This document shows positions 28,823-37,911 of a DNA stretch of 64,000 bases, piece after piece (positions within the stretch are counted from its first letter, which is position 1; every line of letters starts with the position of its first letter). The position numbers and the translations under genes are program-made. The stretch comes from Halomonas beimenensis (lineage in GTDB: Bacteria > Pseudomonadota > Gammaproteobacteria > Pseudomonadales > Halomonadaceae): assembly GCF_002549795.1 (NCBI RefSeq), contig NZ_CP021435.1, positions 2,232,001-2,296,000 of the forward strand. The letters are read 5' to 3'. Under the pieces are notes generated by a model. It was not told the DNA's origin. It was given only the letters and a program-made list of their open reading frames with translations, and searched no databases.

Positions 28823-29533
28823 CTACAAGTGGCATCCCCTGATGCCGACATCCACTTCACTCATCGTTTCCTTGAACCCCCTGACCCAAGAGCGTGTGAA
28901 ATTTGACTCACTGACATCGATACTGATCGTCGGACAACCGACTTCCCGCATCAGGCCACATAACTCGTCACGCTGTTGCAGCGCCGTCGAGTTAAACTCC
29001 TGAAGTTCATATTCGGATTTTCCTTCATGATACTTCAGAATTTTCCCAGTCTGCCGGTAACGAATGGCGATTCGTCTCGTGATGACGTCCGGTGGCGCAG
29101 TCAGGTTAATGACACCTCTCCCCCGCATGATGGTCAAAAAGTCCTCCCTGGAGGTTCTTGAAAGCTGTATCAACTCCTTGGAAAAGTGGTGACAAACCCC
29201 CTCATCGACTATCAAGCGCGATGCCGAAGACATGATGTTCAAGTCGTAGAGCAACTTGGCGGATTTTCTCCTCAGCACCTCCAGGTCATCTCGATTCAAT
29301 GCTAGCAGCGACAGCAGCCTGGATCGGGCACTGCATAACCGCACGTCTTTTGTAAACCTATGAGACCTGTACTTGATGACGCCACCCGAAATCAACGCCT
29401 GAATGAAAAAAGATTTTCCTACACCTGGCGGCCCGATCACATCGAATACAATAGGGGGTAGCGGGCTATGGAGAAGTTCATAAGCTTTGAAGCCAGCCCT
29501 GTTATAGAGATAGTTATCTAATATTTTTTTCAT
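28823..29533 (-). CDS. Kinase-like P-loop protein of the polysaccharide locus (2)
   Basis: A 236-residue protein with Walker A VIGPPGVGKSFFIQALI at about residues 32-48, an acidic motif RLIVDEGVCHHF, and NLTAPPDVITRRIAIRYRQ, where a conserved Arg pair follows a core strand, as in the lid of nucleoside-monophosphate or related kinases. The plan is like that of the protein at 25804-26502, but sequence similarity is low. It lies 3 bp before the ATP-grasp gene downstream of the ABC exporter. A role as a glycan or amino-acid kinase is a guess. Confidence 0.62.
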   Translation of the reverse strand: MKKILDNYLYNRAGFKAYELLHSPLPPIVFDVIGPPGVGKSFFIQALISGGVIKYRSHRFTKDVRLCSARSRLLSLLALNRDDLEVLRRKSAKLLYDLNIMSSASRLIVDEGVCHHFSKELIQLSRTSREDFLTIMRGRGVINLTAPPDVITRRIAIRYRQTGKILKYHEGKSEYELQEFNSTALQQRDELCGLMREVGCPTISIDVSESNFTRSWVRGFKETMSEVDVGIRGCHL

Positions 29534-29536
29534 GGC

Positions 29537-30487
29537 TCAACCATTACGTATGGCCTTGTAGCTCCACAGACTCCCTAATTTGTTATCCCACTCCAATGGT
29601 TCAAACCTCCCGTGCCCAAGATCAGGTGCAAAGGTAACCTCCCCAAAAACAACTCGGTCATCATCGATTTCATAAAGATCGACTCTCAGAAATTCATATC
29701 CGTTGGCAAGAGTTTCGGCCACCCTGATCATATCCGTCAGACATTTCGGCTTATGGACATCCGGGCCCGAGGGAAATCCTAGTATGAAGGGCTGCCGCTC
29801 CCAGTCCCTGTCATAGAATGTGCGCGTATGCTTGACAAAGCGACCGAAATCCACTTGGATGAACGCCACTCTTCCATGAAAGACGAAAAACTTGTAATCC
29901 AGCGGCACTCCCCCGCTTCCTTCGTTCAGATACTCCTCGATGATCACCCGCGTCGGTATTTCCCCATACCACCACTCATTGGTATAATAGAAAAACCGTT
30001 CAAAACAATTCTCACTACGCTCAAAGATACTGGCCACTCGCTGCCTCAAGGCCTTTTCACTCCAATGCGACTTGTCTTCTACGATCAAGATACTCTTGGG
30101 ACCACACCCATTGTTGCTTTTCAGGACGAATGAAGTTGGCAGGGCCTCATAATCCAGTTCTTCTGGCGAATCAAGAACACCAAACAGCTCGGTCAGATAA
30201 CTGTCGCCCACCCTTTCACTCACAACTCTTCTCACTTCACACTTGTCCTGAAGTATGATGGCCTCGGGAGTATCGCCCGCCATTTTTCTCGCGCAAATTT
30301 TCTCATTAAAGCTTACGGGAGCGCTGAGCCTCGGCCAGTATCCAACATGACGACGGAACTGAATCCTTTCGTAGGCTGCACGGCCCAACAACGCCCTGGA
30401 GAAGAGCCTGGCAATATTCTTGACCATGCCTTTTAACCCGTACTTTAGATACTTTCGACAACTCAAAAGCCAGCCATAAGCACGCAC
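29537..30487 (-). CDS. TupA-like ATP-grasp protein
   Basis: A 316-residue protein of the TupA-like ATP-grasp family found in polysaccharide loci. Typical marks are the N-terminal YWPRLSAPVSFNEKI, DKCEVRRVVSERVGDSYL, the ATP-binding FVLKSNNGCGPKSILIVEDKS and the C-terminal metal site EIDDDRVVFGEVTFAPDLG. ATP-grasp enzymes join a carboxylate to an amine or thiol through an acyl phosphate, so it could add an amino acid or other acid to the glycan. The start codon is a GTG; an internal ATG 60 bp later is also possible. Composition is AT-rich for this genome. Confidence 0.78.
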   Translation of the reverse strand: MRAYGWLLSCRKYLKYGLKGMVKNIARLFSRALLGRAAYERIQFRRHVGYWPRLSAPVSFNEKICARKMAGDTPEAIILQDKCEVRRVVSERVGDSYLTELFGVLDSPEELDYEALPTSFVLKSNNGCGPKSILIVEDKSHWSEKALRQRVASIFERSENCFERFFYYTNEWWYGEIPTRVIIEEYLNEGSGGVPLDYKFFVFHGRVAFIQVDFGRFVKHTRTFYDRDWERQPFILGFPSGPDVHKPKCLTDMIRVAETLANGYEFLRVDLYEIDDDRVVFGEVTFAPDLGHGRFEPLEWDNKLGSLWSYKAIRNG

Positions 30488-30521
30488 TACAGACTAGCCG
30501 CTTTCCCTTCTTAATGAAGAA

Positions 30522-32324
30522 CTATCCATGATGTGCCATTCTTTGAAAGATCAGGTTTCGGCGACTCAACTCATCATAGCTCCCCCAATCGGAAACATGA
30601 CCATCCTCGATGACATAAATGACATCGCATCGCTTCACAGTGGTTAACCGATGTGCGATCATGACAATCGTCTTCCTGCCATTGAACTCATGAATCGACT
30701 CCATGACCCCCTGCTCGGTAATACCATCGAGGGCGCTCGTTGCCTCATCGAGAATCAGTACCTTGGCATCATCATAGAGCGCACGGGCAATGCCGATCCG
30801 CTGTCGCTGACCGCCGGAAAGCTGGATGCCTCTTTCCCCCACCCGGGTGTCCAAACCGTCACGCAATTGTGACAAGAGAGAACCGAGATGTGCCATTTCA
30901 GCGGCGCGCTCGACCCTCTCATGATCGATTTCGTCCTGGGGCAGGCCGAAGGCGATATTCTCTCTTATCGAGGCATCGGCCAGGAAGATCGATTGAGATA
31001 CGAAGCCGAGGCAATTCTGCCAAGATCGGCGATTCTCGTCGGTCAAGGGCACATCATCGATTCTCACCACACCCTCGTCCGGCACGATCAGGCCTAGCAG
31101 TATATCGATCAGAGTGGATTTCCCCGCCCCGGACGGCCCTACGATGCCCACGACCGTATTGGCCGGTACAGACAGGGATATACCCTCGACGACGGGCAGC
31201 CGGTCTCCCGGATAATGGAAGGTAACGTCTTGCAGGGATATGGACGCCTTCGGCACGAGACATTCGTGCAGCCTATCGTCTTCCTGGACTTCAGGCTCAG
31301 CATGACGACTCTCCAGGAGGTCTTCCCGGATTGCATCAAAGGCCGACAAGTTACTCTTTATGGTGGAAATGCAGGCATAGATCTGCTGGAACGCTGGAAG
31401 CAGCTTGATCCCAGCCAGGGCATATATCGATATCAGAGGAAGAATCTTCCCTAAGTCTCCGTCGTAAGTATTAAGCAGGTAAATCAAGAGAAATATCACC
31501 GAAGTAAATGCGATGAGTTCCATCGCATATCGCGGCACCTCGGACAGGGCCTTGCTCACGCCACGAGCACGTCCCAAGGTGCGGCTCGCCGTCGCGAAGC
31601 GACCGTTGAAGACGGGCTGACGCCCCAACACCAGAACATCCTTCACACCACCAAACCCTTCCGCCATGAGCTTGAAGCGCTCGCTTTGTGTCCTGGATAT
31701 GGAGACCCCGTAGCGGGTCAACCTCCTCCTGACGGTCATGTACAGGAAGACATACGCCAGAATGAAAAACAGGACACCCGTGGCCGCGACTGCCGGATTA
31801 TAAAGGAAGACAGCACCGATCATGAATACTGCCATGACGACCCTGGCATTCATCTTCATCAAGGGTGCAATAACCTTTTCCGTGATACGTGTACATTCCT
31901 GCGAAATCTTGCTGGTCAAATGGGCACTACTTCCTTGTGCATGAAATAACCACGGTTTGCCCATGTAGTGCTGATAAAGCCGCATCCCTATCTCGGCGCC
32001 CACCTGTTGACCATAGACAGAGAGTCTCCAGACGGTATACATTGAAATAAATGAGGCCAGTACCAGCACGCCCAGTACGGCAAGTCCCATCCAGAACAGG
32101 AAGTTTAGGGGGTCTTCGAACCCCAGCTCCGTGTATACCCTGACCAGGGGAGAGGAAGTATCCAGGCGCTCGATATCCCCGACCAGCGCCATGAAAGGGC
32201 CAAAGGCTACCACCGCCGTGACCTCTGCAAAGGCCATCAAGACTACCAGCAGCTGTAGCCACAACAGCCCCCTCCGCTGCTTTCTGGTCAACAAGGTGAA
32301 CAGCTCGGTAAGATTACGCAGCAT
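30522..32324 (-). CDS. ABC transporter, fused permease and ATPase (MsbA/PglK-type exporter)
   Basis: A 600-residue half-transporter that probably flips the lipid-linked glycan as a homodimer. The first ~330 residues hold six membrane helices (for example LLWLQLLVVLMAFAEVTAVVAF). The ATPase part has Walker A GIVGPSGAGKSTLIDILL, the signature LSGGQRQRIGIARAL, Walker B VLILDEATSALD and the H-loop IAHRL. It resembles lipid-linked oligosaccharide flippases such as PglK more than multidrug exporters, by context. No Wzx-type flippase is present in the locus, so this is the likely substitute. I used the ATG at 32324 after GGTGAGA; a GTG 9 bp upstream is possible. Confidence 0.87.
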   Translation of the reverse strand: MLRNLTELFTLLTRKQRRGLLWLQLLVVLMAFAEVTAVVAFGPFMALVGDIERLDTSSPLVRVYTELGFEDPLNFLFWMGLAVLGVLVLASFISMYTVWRLSVYGQQVGAEIGMRLYQHYMGKPWLFHAQGSSAHLTSKISQECTRITEKVIAPLMKMNARVVMAVFMIGAVFLYNPAVAATGVLFFILAYVFLYMTVRRRLTRYGVSISRTQSERFKLMAEGFGGVKDVLVLGRQPVFNGRFATASRTLGRARGVSKALSEVPRYAMELIAFTSVIFLLIYLLNTYDGDLGKILPLISIYALAGIKLLPAFQQIYACISTIKSNLSAFDAIREDLLESRHAEPEVQEDDRLHECLVPKASISLQDVTFHYPGDRLPVVEGISLSVPANTVVGIVGPSGAGKSTLIDILLGLIVPDEGVVRIDDVPLTDENRRSWQNCLGFVSQSIFLADASIRENIAFGLPQDEIDHERVERAAEMAHLGSLLSQLRDGLDTRVGERGIQLSGGQRQRIGIARALYDDAKVLILDEATSALDGITEQGVMESIHEFNGRKTIVMIAHRLTTVKRCDVIYVIEDGHVSDWGSYDELSRRNLIFQRMAHHG

Positions 32325-32489
32325 GCTTCTCACCCGGTGAAATCATGCAGACTCGACGCCCTTGGCGATACGTCGGACGCTCTATCGAGGGAGTACCACC
32401 GAGACGCATTAAGCGAGTCACCCCCGACGACACGAGTGGCTCAGGGCGCAATCAGCCTTCAGGGCGGTCACGACGCTTCCCACCACCCA

Positions 32490-34694
32490 TTACGAATAGT
32501 GGTAGTATTCTCTACAGTATCCGTAATAGGCTGAGGCCTTGCGCGCCATTGCATTGAGGATTGCCCCCTTGACGCTTACTCCCGACGTTTCCAGTCGTCG
32601 CTTGGAGATCTGCATATCGCGCATTGGATTGTCCTGGAATCGTGCCACCAACAACGCCGTGCCACACTGCGCTCCCACTACGGCAGCATCGGTAACAGCC
32701 AGCACAGGGGGGGTGTCAAGAATAACCAGTTCGAAGCGTCGGCTCACGGCCGCCAGGAACTCGCTGAAGCGCGCATTCATCAGCAGTTCCGAGGGATTGG
32801 GAGGGATGACACCCCGGGCCACGTAGCAGAGTCCCTCCTGCTGGGTGGTACGAACAACCTCTTCAAGCCTCATAGTTCCGGACAGGACCTCGGATAGCCC
32901 TCCTTCACCGCGTCCACCAAAGGCATGATGCATGCGTCCCTTGCGCATGTCTGCGTCGATAACCAGAACCTTCTGTCCCGCCTGAGCACAGATGAAACCA
33001 AGATTTAGACAAATGAAGCTCTTGCCAATGCCCGGACTCGGCCCCGTCAACATCAGACGATTGTCGGCGGCTTCTAACATGGCAAAGTGCAGGCTCGTAC
33101 GCAGGCCACGCAGTGCCTCGACGGCGGGGGCCGAAGGATTGCGGGACGCCAGCACATCGCTCATGACCTCATGGGAGCGGCGTGCTCGCAGATGCTTGAC
33201 CCGTCTGACCAGTTTCTTCTGCTCGTCCGACAGCGGAATGGTCGCATAGACCGGCAGGCCGGCATTCTCGAGCTGCGCGGGCGACTCGATGCCACGATTG
33301 AACACCCCCTGCACCAATACCAACCCGACGCCAAACAAGCCCCCCCCCATGGTGGCCAACAACACGACGATCGGCTTGCGCGGTTCTATGGGAGCCACAC
33401 CCACTTCCGCCTTGTCGATGATACGAACATTTCCGACCGTGCCGGCGCGGGCTACCTCTAGCTCCTGCATGCGATTGAGGACATTGACGTAGATCGCCTG
33501 AGTCACCTCGACATCGCGAGTGCGGCGCACCACCTCCTGCTGGGCCAGGGGCAATTCATTGACGCGCGCATTGAGCTCGTCACGCTCGTTCTGCAGATGC
33601 CGCTTCTGTTCAAGCAGCGCCTGGTAGGTGGGATGGTTCGGCTTGAAGCGCTGCGACAATTCTGCTTCCTGGAACTCGAGTTCATTGAGCTGACTGTCAA
33701 GGGCCACGAATTGCTGGATGGTTGCCTGAGCTTCGGAACTCAGATCGACGCTATGCTGTTCCACCCTATAGCGATTGAGACTATCCTCCGCCACACGCAA
33801 TTGCTCACGGAGCTCGGGGGCCTGCTCACGCAGAAACGCCAGACTCTGTTCGATCTCGGCCGACTGCCGCTGGATGTTCTGACGGAGGAAGGTTTCCGCC
33901 ACTTCATTCAGGGAGAGACGAATCTCTTCCCGGTCCTCTCCTGTCAGGGTCAGGCGTAGCATGCCGGTGCTGGCGGCTCGCCCGCTCCCGACTTCCTGTA
34001 CCCGAAGACGCCGGCTGAAATCTTCAATAGCGGCCGCGCGCGTATACTTGATCAGCATGAAGCGAGCCCCCCGCGGCGCCTGGAGATTGGCGATCCTGAG
34101 CCGTATCGCGCCCTCCTCGAACTCGAGGAGTTCACCGACCTGTCCGGCGCCGAGAAAGCGAGGCCGCTCTCCTTCCATGAACACCATGAAGTTGCCGTCC
34201 TGCCCGGTCTGCACCCGCAAGGGAGTGCCTCGCAGCGGCTCATCGACCTGCAAGATCCCCAGCTCGAGGGACTCACCTGCCCAGACCTCGGGGCGTTCCT
34301 GCATGAAACTCGGCCGAGGAATACCTCGCCGAACGAGAAAATCCCCCACCAAGGGGAGTCGCTCGGGGAGAACAGCCGTATCCAGTCCGGTACGCTCCAC
34401 GACCTGCCCCAATACCATACGGGATTGCAGGATCTGCACCTCCGCCGCCGTGCTACTCTCGGGATCCTCGCCCAGCATGGTGCTGGCAACATCTTCGAGT
34501 GGACTGGTCGGCATACGCTCGACCTGCACGAGCGCATCCCCACGATAGATAGGCGTCGCCAATAACGCATAGGTAGCTCCCGCCAATGTGAACAGGCCCA
34601 TGATGAGGAAAATCAATCCCCTCTTTCCCGCCAGCAATGCCATGACTCGACCCAGGTCCACGTCTTCATATTGATTGGATGCCACTCTATTCAT
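32490..34694 (-). CDS. Wzc-type polysaccharide co-polymerase with bacterial tyrosine kinase
   Basis: A 734-residue inner-membrane protein that sets chain length and phosphorylates itself on tyrosines. A Wzz domain starts after the first membrane segment (LIFLIMGLFTLAGATYAL), a long coiled coil follows, then a second membrane segment (VVLLATMGGGLFGVGLVL). The kinase part has Walker A GPSPGIGKSF near residue 550, Walker A' VLVIDADMRKGRMH and Walker B LVILDTPPV. The tail has six tyrosines within 14 residues (SAYYGYCREYYHYS), the autophosphorylation cluster. The matching phosphatase (Wzb) and outer-membrane channel (Wza) are not in the locus. The 156-bp gap after it shows nothing obvious. Confidence 0.92.
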   Translation of the reverse strand: MNRVASNQYEDVDLGRVMALLAGKRGLIFLIMGLFTLAGATYALLATPIYRGDALVQVERMPTSPLEDVASTMLGEDPESSTAAEVQILQSRMVLGQVVERTGLDTAVLPERLPLVGDFLVRRGIPRPSFMQERPEVWAGESLELGILQVDEPLRGTPLRVQTGQDGNFMVFMEGERPRFLGAGQVGELLEFEEGAIRLRIANLQAPRGARFMLIKYTRAAAIEDFSRRLRVQEVGSGRAASTGMLRLTLTGEDREEIRLSLNEVAETFLRQNIQRQSAEIEQSLAFLREQAPELREQLRVAEDSLNRYRVEQHSVDLSSEAQATIQQFVALDSQLNELEFQEAELSQRFKPNHPTYQALLEQKRHLQNERDELNARVNELPLAQQEVVRRTRDVEVTQAIYVNVLNRMQELEVARAGTVGNVRIIDKAEVGVAPIEPRKPIVVLLATMGGGLFGVGLVLVQGVFNRGIESPAQLENAGLPVYATIPLSDEQKKLVRRVKHLRARRSHEVMSDVLASRNPSAPAVEALRGLRTSLHFAMLEAADNRLMLTGPSPGIGKSFICLNLGFICAQAGQKVLVIDADMRKGRMHHAFGGRGEGGLSEVLSGTMRLEEVVRTTQQEGLCYVARGVIPPNPSELLMNARFSEFLAAVSRRFELVILDTPPVLAVTDAAVVGAQCGTALLVARFQDNPMRDMQISKRRLETSGVSVKGAILNAMARKASAYYGYCREYYHYS

Positions 34695-34838
34695 GTCATG
34701 CCCCCTGGGCTAATCCCCTCTTCCTTGGGGGAGAAGCACTCACGCAGTTAATACTCTTCATTGTCTTGTCTTTCACACACGATGATGCACCGAGCGCCAC
34801 ACCTGTCGGGATGGTAACGACGTTAGTCTCGACGGCGG

Positions 34839-35867
34839 TCAAATGAGGGGCGATGCATGATCGACGGTCTGGATACAGTCGTATTTGCTGGACACGACCC
34901 CGGGTCTCACGGTATTCCAGTCATAGGGGGCAATCTTACCCTTATGCCAAGCAATCAAGGCCTCCGGCACCCTGGCACCTGCTACATCTGCGAAAGGGTA
35001 CCCCCCGCCGAAGCGGGGATTCAGGTCAATCACGTGACATTTATTCCCGTTGAGGATGACATCACAATCCAGTACGCCGACATGATTCAATCTTCGTCCG
35101 AGCCGTTCCCCCAGTTCGAGGAGCATGGAGTTATCTTTTGTCACGGCCCGTTCGGTTTCCCCCGAGCGCATCGACAACTTCTTCTTCACGAAGGTCGCAC
35201 GATAATTTCCATCGAGATCATTGATGACGTCCAGTCCATATTCATCCCCTTGGAGGGCGCCTTGGATGATCAGTCCCCCTATTCCTGTCTCCTCTCGCCT
35301 GAGCCCCAACCGAGATAGTTTTCGATTCCCGAACCTCCAAGCCCACTCTAGCTCTTCGTCGTCTAGCACCTTCTCTACGCACAGGGAGGCCGTTCCCCAA
35401 CGGGGCTTGATAAACAACGGGAAATGAATGTGGCCCCTTTCGAGAGCCTGTCTCGCCGATGCTAGATCTCGGTAGCACTGAGGGGCCGATACGCCGATCT
35501 CCCGGGAAAATTCGAAGGTCTTGACTTTATCCGAACAGATATCAATGACTTCCGGTGATGACAGCACCACACGCGTACCAAGGCGTGCGAAGCTTTCCTT
35601 GCACTCGGCCAGCAGCGCTAATTCATCATCATTGAGCGAGAACAACATCTTCACCGAACGTCGACGGCAATAGGATAGTAAGTCATCGACATAGTTGTCA
35701 TGGGCTAGCGATGGCAGCACGATACTTTCATCTGCATCCCCCAAAGCGGGCGCATAGGGATTCATATCTCCTGCCAATACTTTTCCCCCACCCTGCCCAT
35801 CAAGGGCTCGCTTGAAGAAATGTATCAGATAATTTCTTCGGCCAGCACAAGTGAAGAGAACGTTCAT
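34839..35867 (-). CDS. ATP-grasp carboxylate-amine ligase-like protein
   Basis: A 342-residue ATP-grasp protein of the CarB/PylC-like group. The N-terminal pre-ATP-grasp Rossmann part reads VLFTCAGRRNYLIHFF, followed by FPLFIKPRWGTAS (ATP phosphate-binding region) and the C-terminal metal site CHVIDLNPRFGGGYPF. Members condense two substrates through an acyl phosphate; in surface glycan loci they are thought to attach amino acids or similar acids. It sits between the sugar transferase and wzc genes and, with the decarboxylase and formyltransferase, may form a glycan-decoration set. Substrates unknown. Confidence 0.82.
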   Translation of the reverse strand: MNVLFTCAGRRNYLIHFFKRALDGQGGGKVLAGDMNPYAPALGDADESIVLPSLAHDNYVDDLLSYCRRRSVKMLFSLNDDELALLAECKESFARLGTRVVLSSPEVIDICSDKVKTFEFSREIGVSAPQCYRDLASARQALERGHIHFPLFIKPRWGTASLCVEKVLDDEELEWAWRFGNRKLSRLGLRREETGIGGLIIQGALQGDEYGLDVINDLDGNYRATFVKKKLSMRSGETERAVTKDNSMLLELGERLGRRLNHVGVLDCDVILNGNKCHVIDLNPRFGGGYPFADVAGARVPEALIAWHKGKIAPYDWNTVRPGVVSSKYDCIQTVDHASPLI

Positions 35868-35922
35868 CTAGCCACCTCACAGTAGGCCAGGCAGGGAAGA
35901 GGTGTTACCAGAAATGGGCATG

Positions 35923-36531
35923 TCAGGAATCTGACCTCAACTTTCGACGATAATCATCGAAGCGACCTTGTGGAGCTGCGAAGAGAATCCCTTGCCGACG
36001 TAAAACAAGAACGCCCGTTGCTATCAGAATCCTCAAATCCAACAACAAACTGGCTTTCTCCACATATTCGACATCGCGCCTTAACTTTTCTTCCCATGAG
36101 ATATCTTGTCGTCCACATATTTGTGCCAGGCCAGTCAGGCCCGGCTTGGCCAAGTGGCGCCTCCTTTCTTGAAGAGTATAGTAAGGGAGGTATTCACTCA
36201 GTAGTGGTCTCGGGCCGACAAGAGACATCTCTCCTTTCAGGACGTTAATGAGCTGTGGCAGCTCATCGATGCTACAGCGTCGCAGCTTAAGACCTAATCG
36301 AGTGACCCTCTGTTCATCGGGAAGCTGTCTCCCCTCCCTATCGAATGCTTCTACCATGGTGCGAAACTTGATTACTTTGAAGGACTTTTCATGCAAGCCT
36401 GGACGTTCTTGCGTAAAGAAAACAGGCCGCCCCATTCTCCACCATATAAGCCCGGCTGATACGAGAAGCACGGGAGAAAGAAATATCAGCACAGCCAGAG
36501 AGATAATAATATCTAAGGTACGCTTTATCAT
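35923..36531 (-). CDS. Undecaprenyl-phosphate sugar phosphotransferase (PglC-like)
   Basis: A 202-residue monotopic phosphoglycosyl transferase that starts glycan synthesis by moving a sugar phosphate onto undecaprenyl phosphate. It has one N-terminal reentrant/membrane helix (TLDIIISLAVLIFLSPVLL), then the core motifs RPGLHEKSFKVIKFRTM, the catalytic Asp-Glu pair in RRCSIDELPQLINVLKGEMSLVGPRP and KPGLTGLAQI. The small PglC size, rather than the large WbaP/WcaJ size, is notable next to a PglK-like flippase and a PglE-like aminotransferase. I chose the ATG at 36531, preceded by a G-rich site, over a TTG 18 bp upstream. Confidence 0.92.
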   Translation of the reverse strand: MIKRTLDIIISLAVLIFLSPVLLVSAGLIWWRMGRPVFFTQERPGLHEKSFKVIKFRTMVEAFDREGRQLPDEQRVTRLGLKLRRCSIDELPQLINVLKGEMSLVGPRPLLSEYLPYYTLQERRRHLAKPGLTGLAQICGRQDISWEEKLRRDVEYVEKASLLLDLRILIATGVLVLRRQGILFAAPQGRFDDYRRKLRSDS

Positions 36532-36575
36532 ATACCCCCCGAATGGCAAAGAATCTCAGAGTATGTCACAGCCGT

Positions 36576-37793
36576 TTACTCTACATACGCCTGAAGCACA
36601 GTTTCGAAAGTATCCGGTGACTTAAGAACTTCCCCTCTGACGTCGACAACTGCGGGCGCAGGCACGATAAACGGTGGCGTGTAGTTAATTGAATAAGCCC
36701 CTCGATTCTCGAATGCTACAAAGTCCCCTTCTTCCAGGCAGCCGACGAATTCCTCTACTAGAACATCATGCTCCATGCATGTATTACCTACCAAGCGATA
36801 ATTCTCACGACATGATGCATCTTTCCGTTTTTTTATGACTTGACTCACCACAGGCCTTCTCTGCGAACGGGTGGGGTTGACTTGATTGATATTGGTATCG
36901 AGTAATGCTTGATTTTTTTCCCCTCTCTTCCTTATCTCAACGACCTCGGCGATGAGGCACATCGTATTGGCAACCATTGATACGCCGGGTTCAACAATCA
37001 ACTTCACGCTTTCCCCATTCTCATGAAGCAACATCTCCTTGCCTATAGCCTTGGCATAGTCCCTCATTGAAGGCAAGTCATCTGGAAACTGGCATTTCAA
37101 GCTATGCGGCATTTCACCAATGTAGCCTCCACCCACATTGATGATACTGATATTCACCTTGGGTTCTTTTTTCAGAGTTTCACGCAGTTTCATTAACTCG
37201 TGAACTCGCATGACATGGTGGTCGACTCCTCTTCCTCGGCCACTGGCGTGACAGTGCAAACCGATGATGGTCAGGTTGGGTATTCGGCGAAGCATTTCCA
37301 ATGCGCGGTCCAGCTCTTTCTCATCGGGTCTGAAACCGAACCGACTGGGACCATCCTGTCGGTCCCAAGGTGGAGAGATACGCAACCCAATCTCGATCCT
37401 CTCAACGCAAGGAGATATCGTTTCCAAATATTGGATTTCTCTGAAAGAATCGATGTTCACCATACAGCTTCTGGAAAGCGCCTCTTTCAGATCATTTATT
37501 CTTTTTACGGGCCCATTGAACACCACGTTTTCGGGGTCTAGATATCGAGTGGCAACTTCATATTCAAACCGCGAAACCACTTCGCACATGCATCCTATCC
37601 TGGATAGAATCTTTCCTATCTGCGGCATGTAATTTGCTTTGCACGCATACGCCACTTCACTATTTTCATAATGTTCTCGAAGCTGCTTTCTGAAGCGCAA
37701 GATATTGCTTTCAAAAAGAGAACCATCAAATATATAGAAGGCTCCTCCTTGATTACGTGACACCCTATCAAGAAAGTCATGTTGCAATATCAT
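36576..37793 (-). CDS. PLP-dependent decarboxylase, ornithine/diaminopimelate (alanine-racemase fold) type
   Basis: A 405-residue fold-type III decarboxylase. The PLP Lys is K52 (VAYACKANYM), the ring-stacking His is in GLHCHASG (about residue 182), GGGYIGEMP is the phosphate loop and the active-site Cys is C339 (VGNTCMEHDVL). The usual EPGR motif is EPGV (residues 268-271), so one conserved Arg is missing. Lysine, ornithine, DAP or a bacilysin-type amino acid could be the substrate. Inside a capsule locus it most likely makes an amine or amino acid to be attached to the glycan. ATG 37793 follows a GGGAG site; a GTG 6 bp upstream is in frame. Confidence 0.85.
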   Translation of the reverse strand: MILQHDFLDRVSRNQGGAFYIFDGSLFESNILRFRKQLREHYENSEVAYACKANYMPQIGKILSRIGCMCEVVSRFEYEVATRYLDPENVVFNGPVKRINDLKEALSRSCMVNIDSFREIQYLETISPCVERIEIGLRISPPWDRQDGPSRFGFRPDEKELDRALEMLRRIPNLTIIGLHCHASGRGRGVDHHVMRVHELMKLRETLKKEPKVNISIINVGGGYIGEMPHSLKCQFPDDLPSMRDYAKAIGKEMLLHENGESVKLIVEPGVSMVANTMCLIAEVVEIRKRGEKNQALLDTNINQVNPTRSQRRPVVSQVIKKRKDASCRENYRLVGNTCMEHDVLVEEFVGCLEEGDFVAFENRGAYSINYTPPFIVPAPAVVDVRGEVLKSPDTFETVLQAYVE

Positions 37794-37911
37794 AGCCACT
37801 CCCGAGGTTATAAAACTTGCCTAGCCTCTCCAATGACCCGTTCAACTTCTCTGCTAGCAAACCCACTTTATAATCATCCTAGCGACCACGACATGCGTGG
37901 CAAAAAATAGA

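Noticed and set aside
22125..36531. Protein N-glycosylation (pgl) locus
   Set aside because: PglC-, PglE- and PglK-like proteins are present but no oligosaccharyltransferase PglB, and Wzc and Wzy-like genes fit a surface polysaccharide better.
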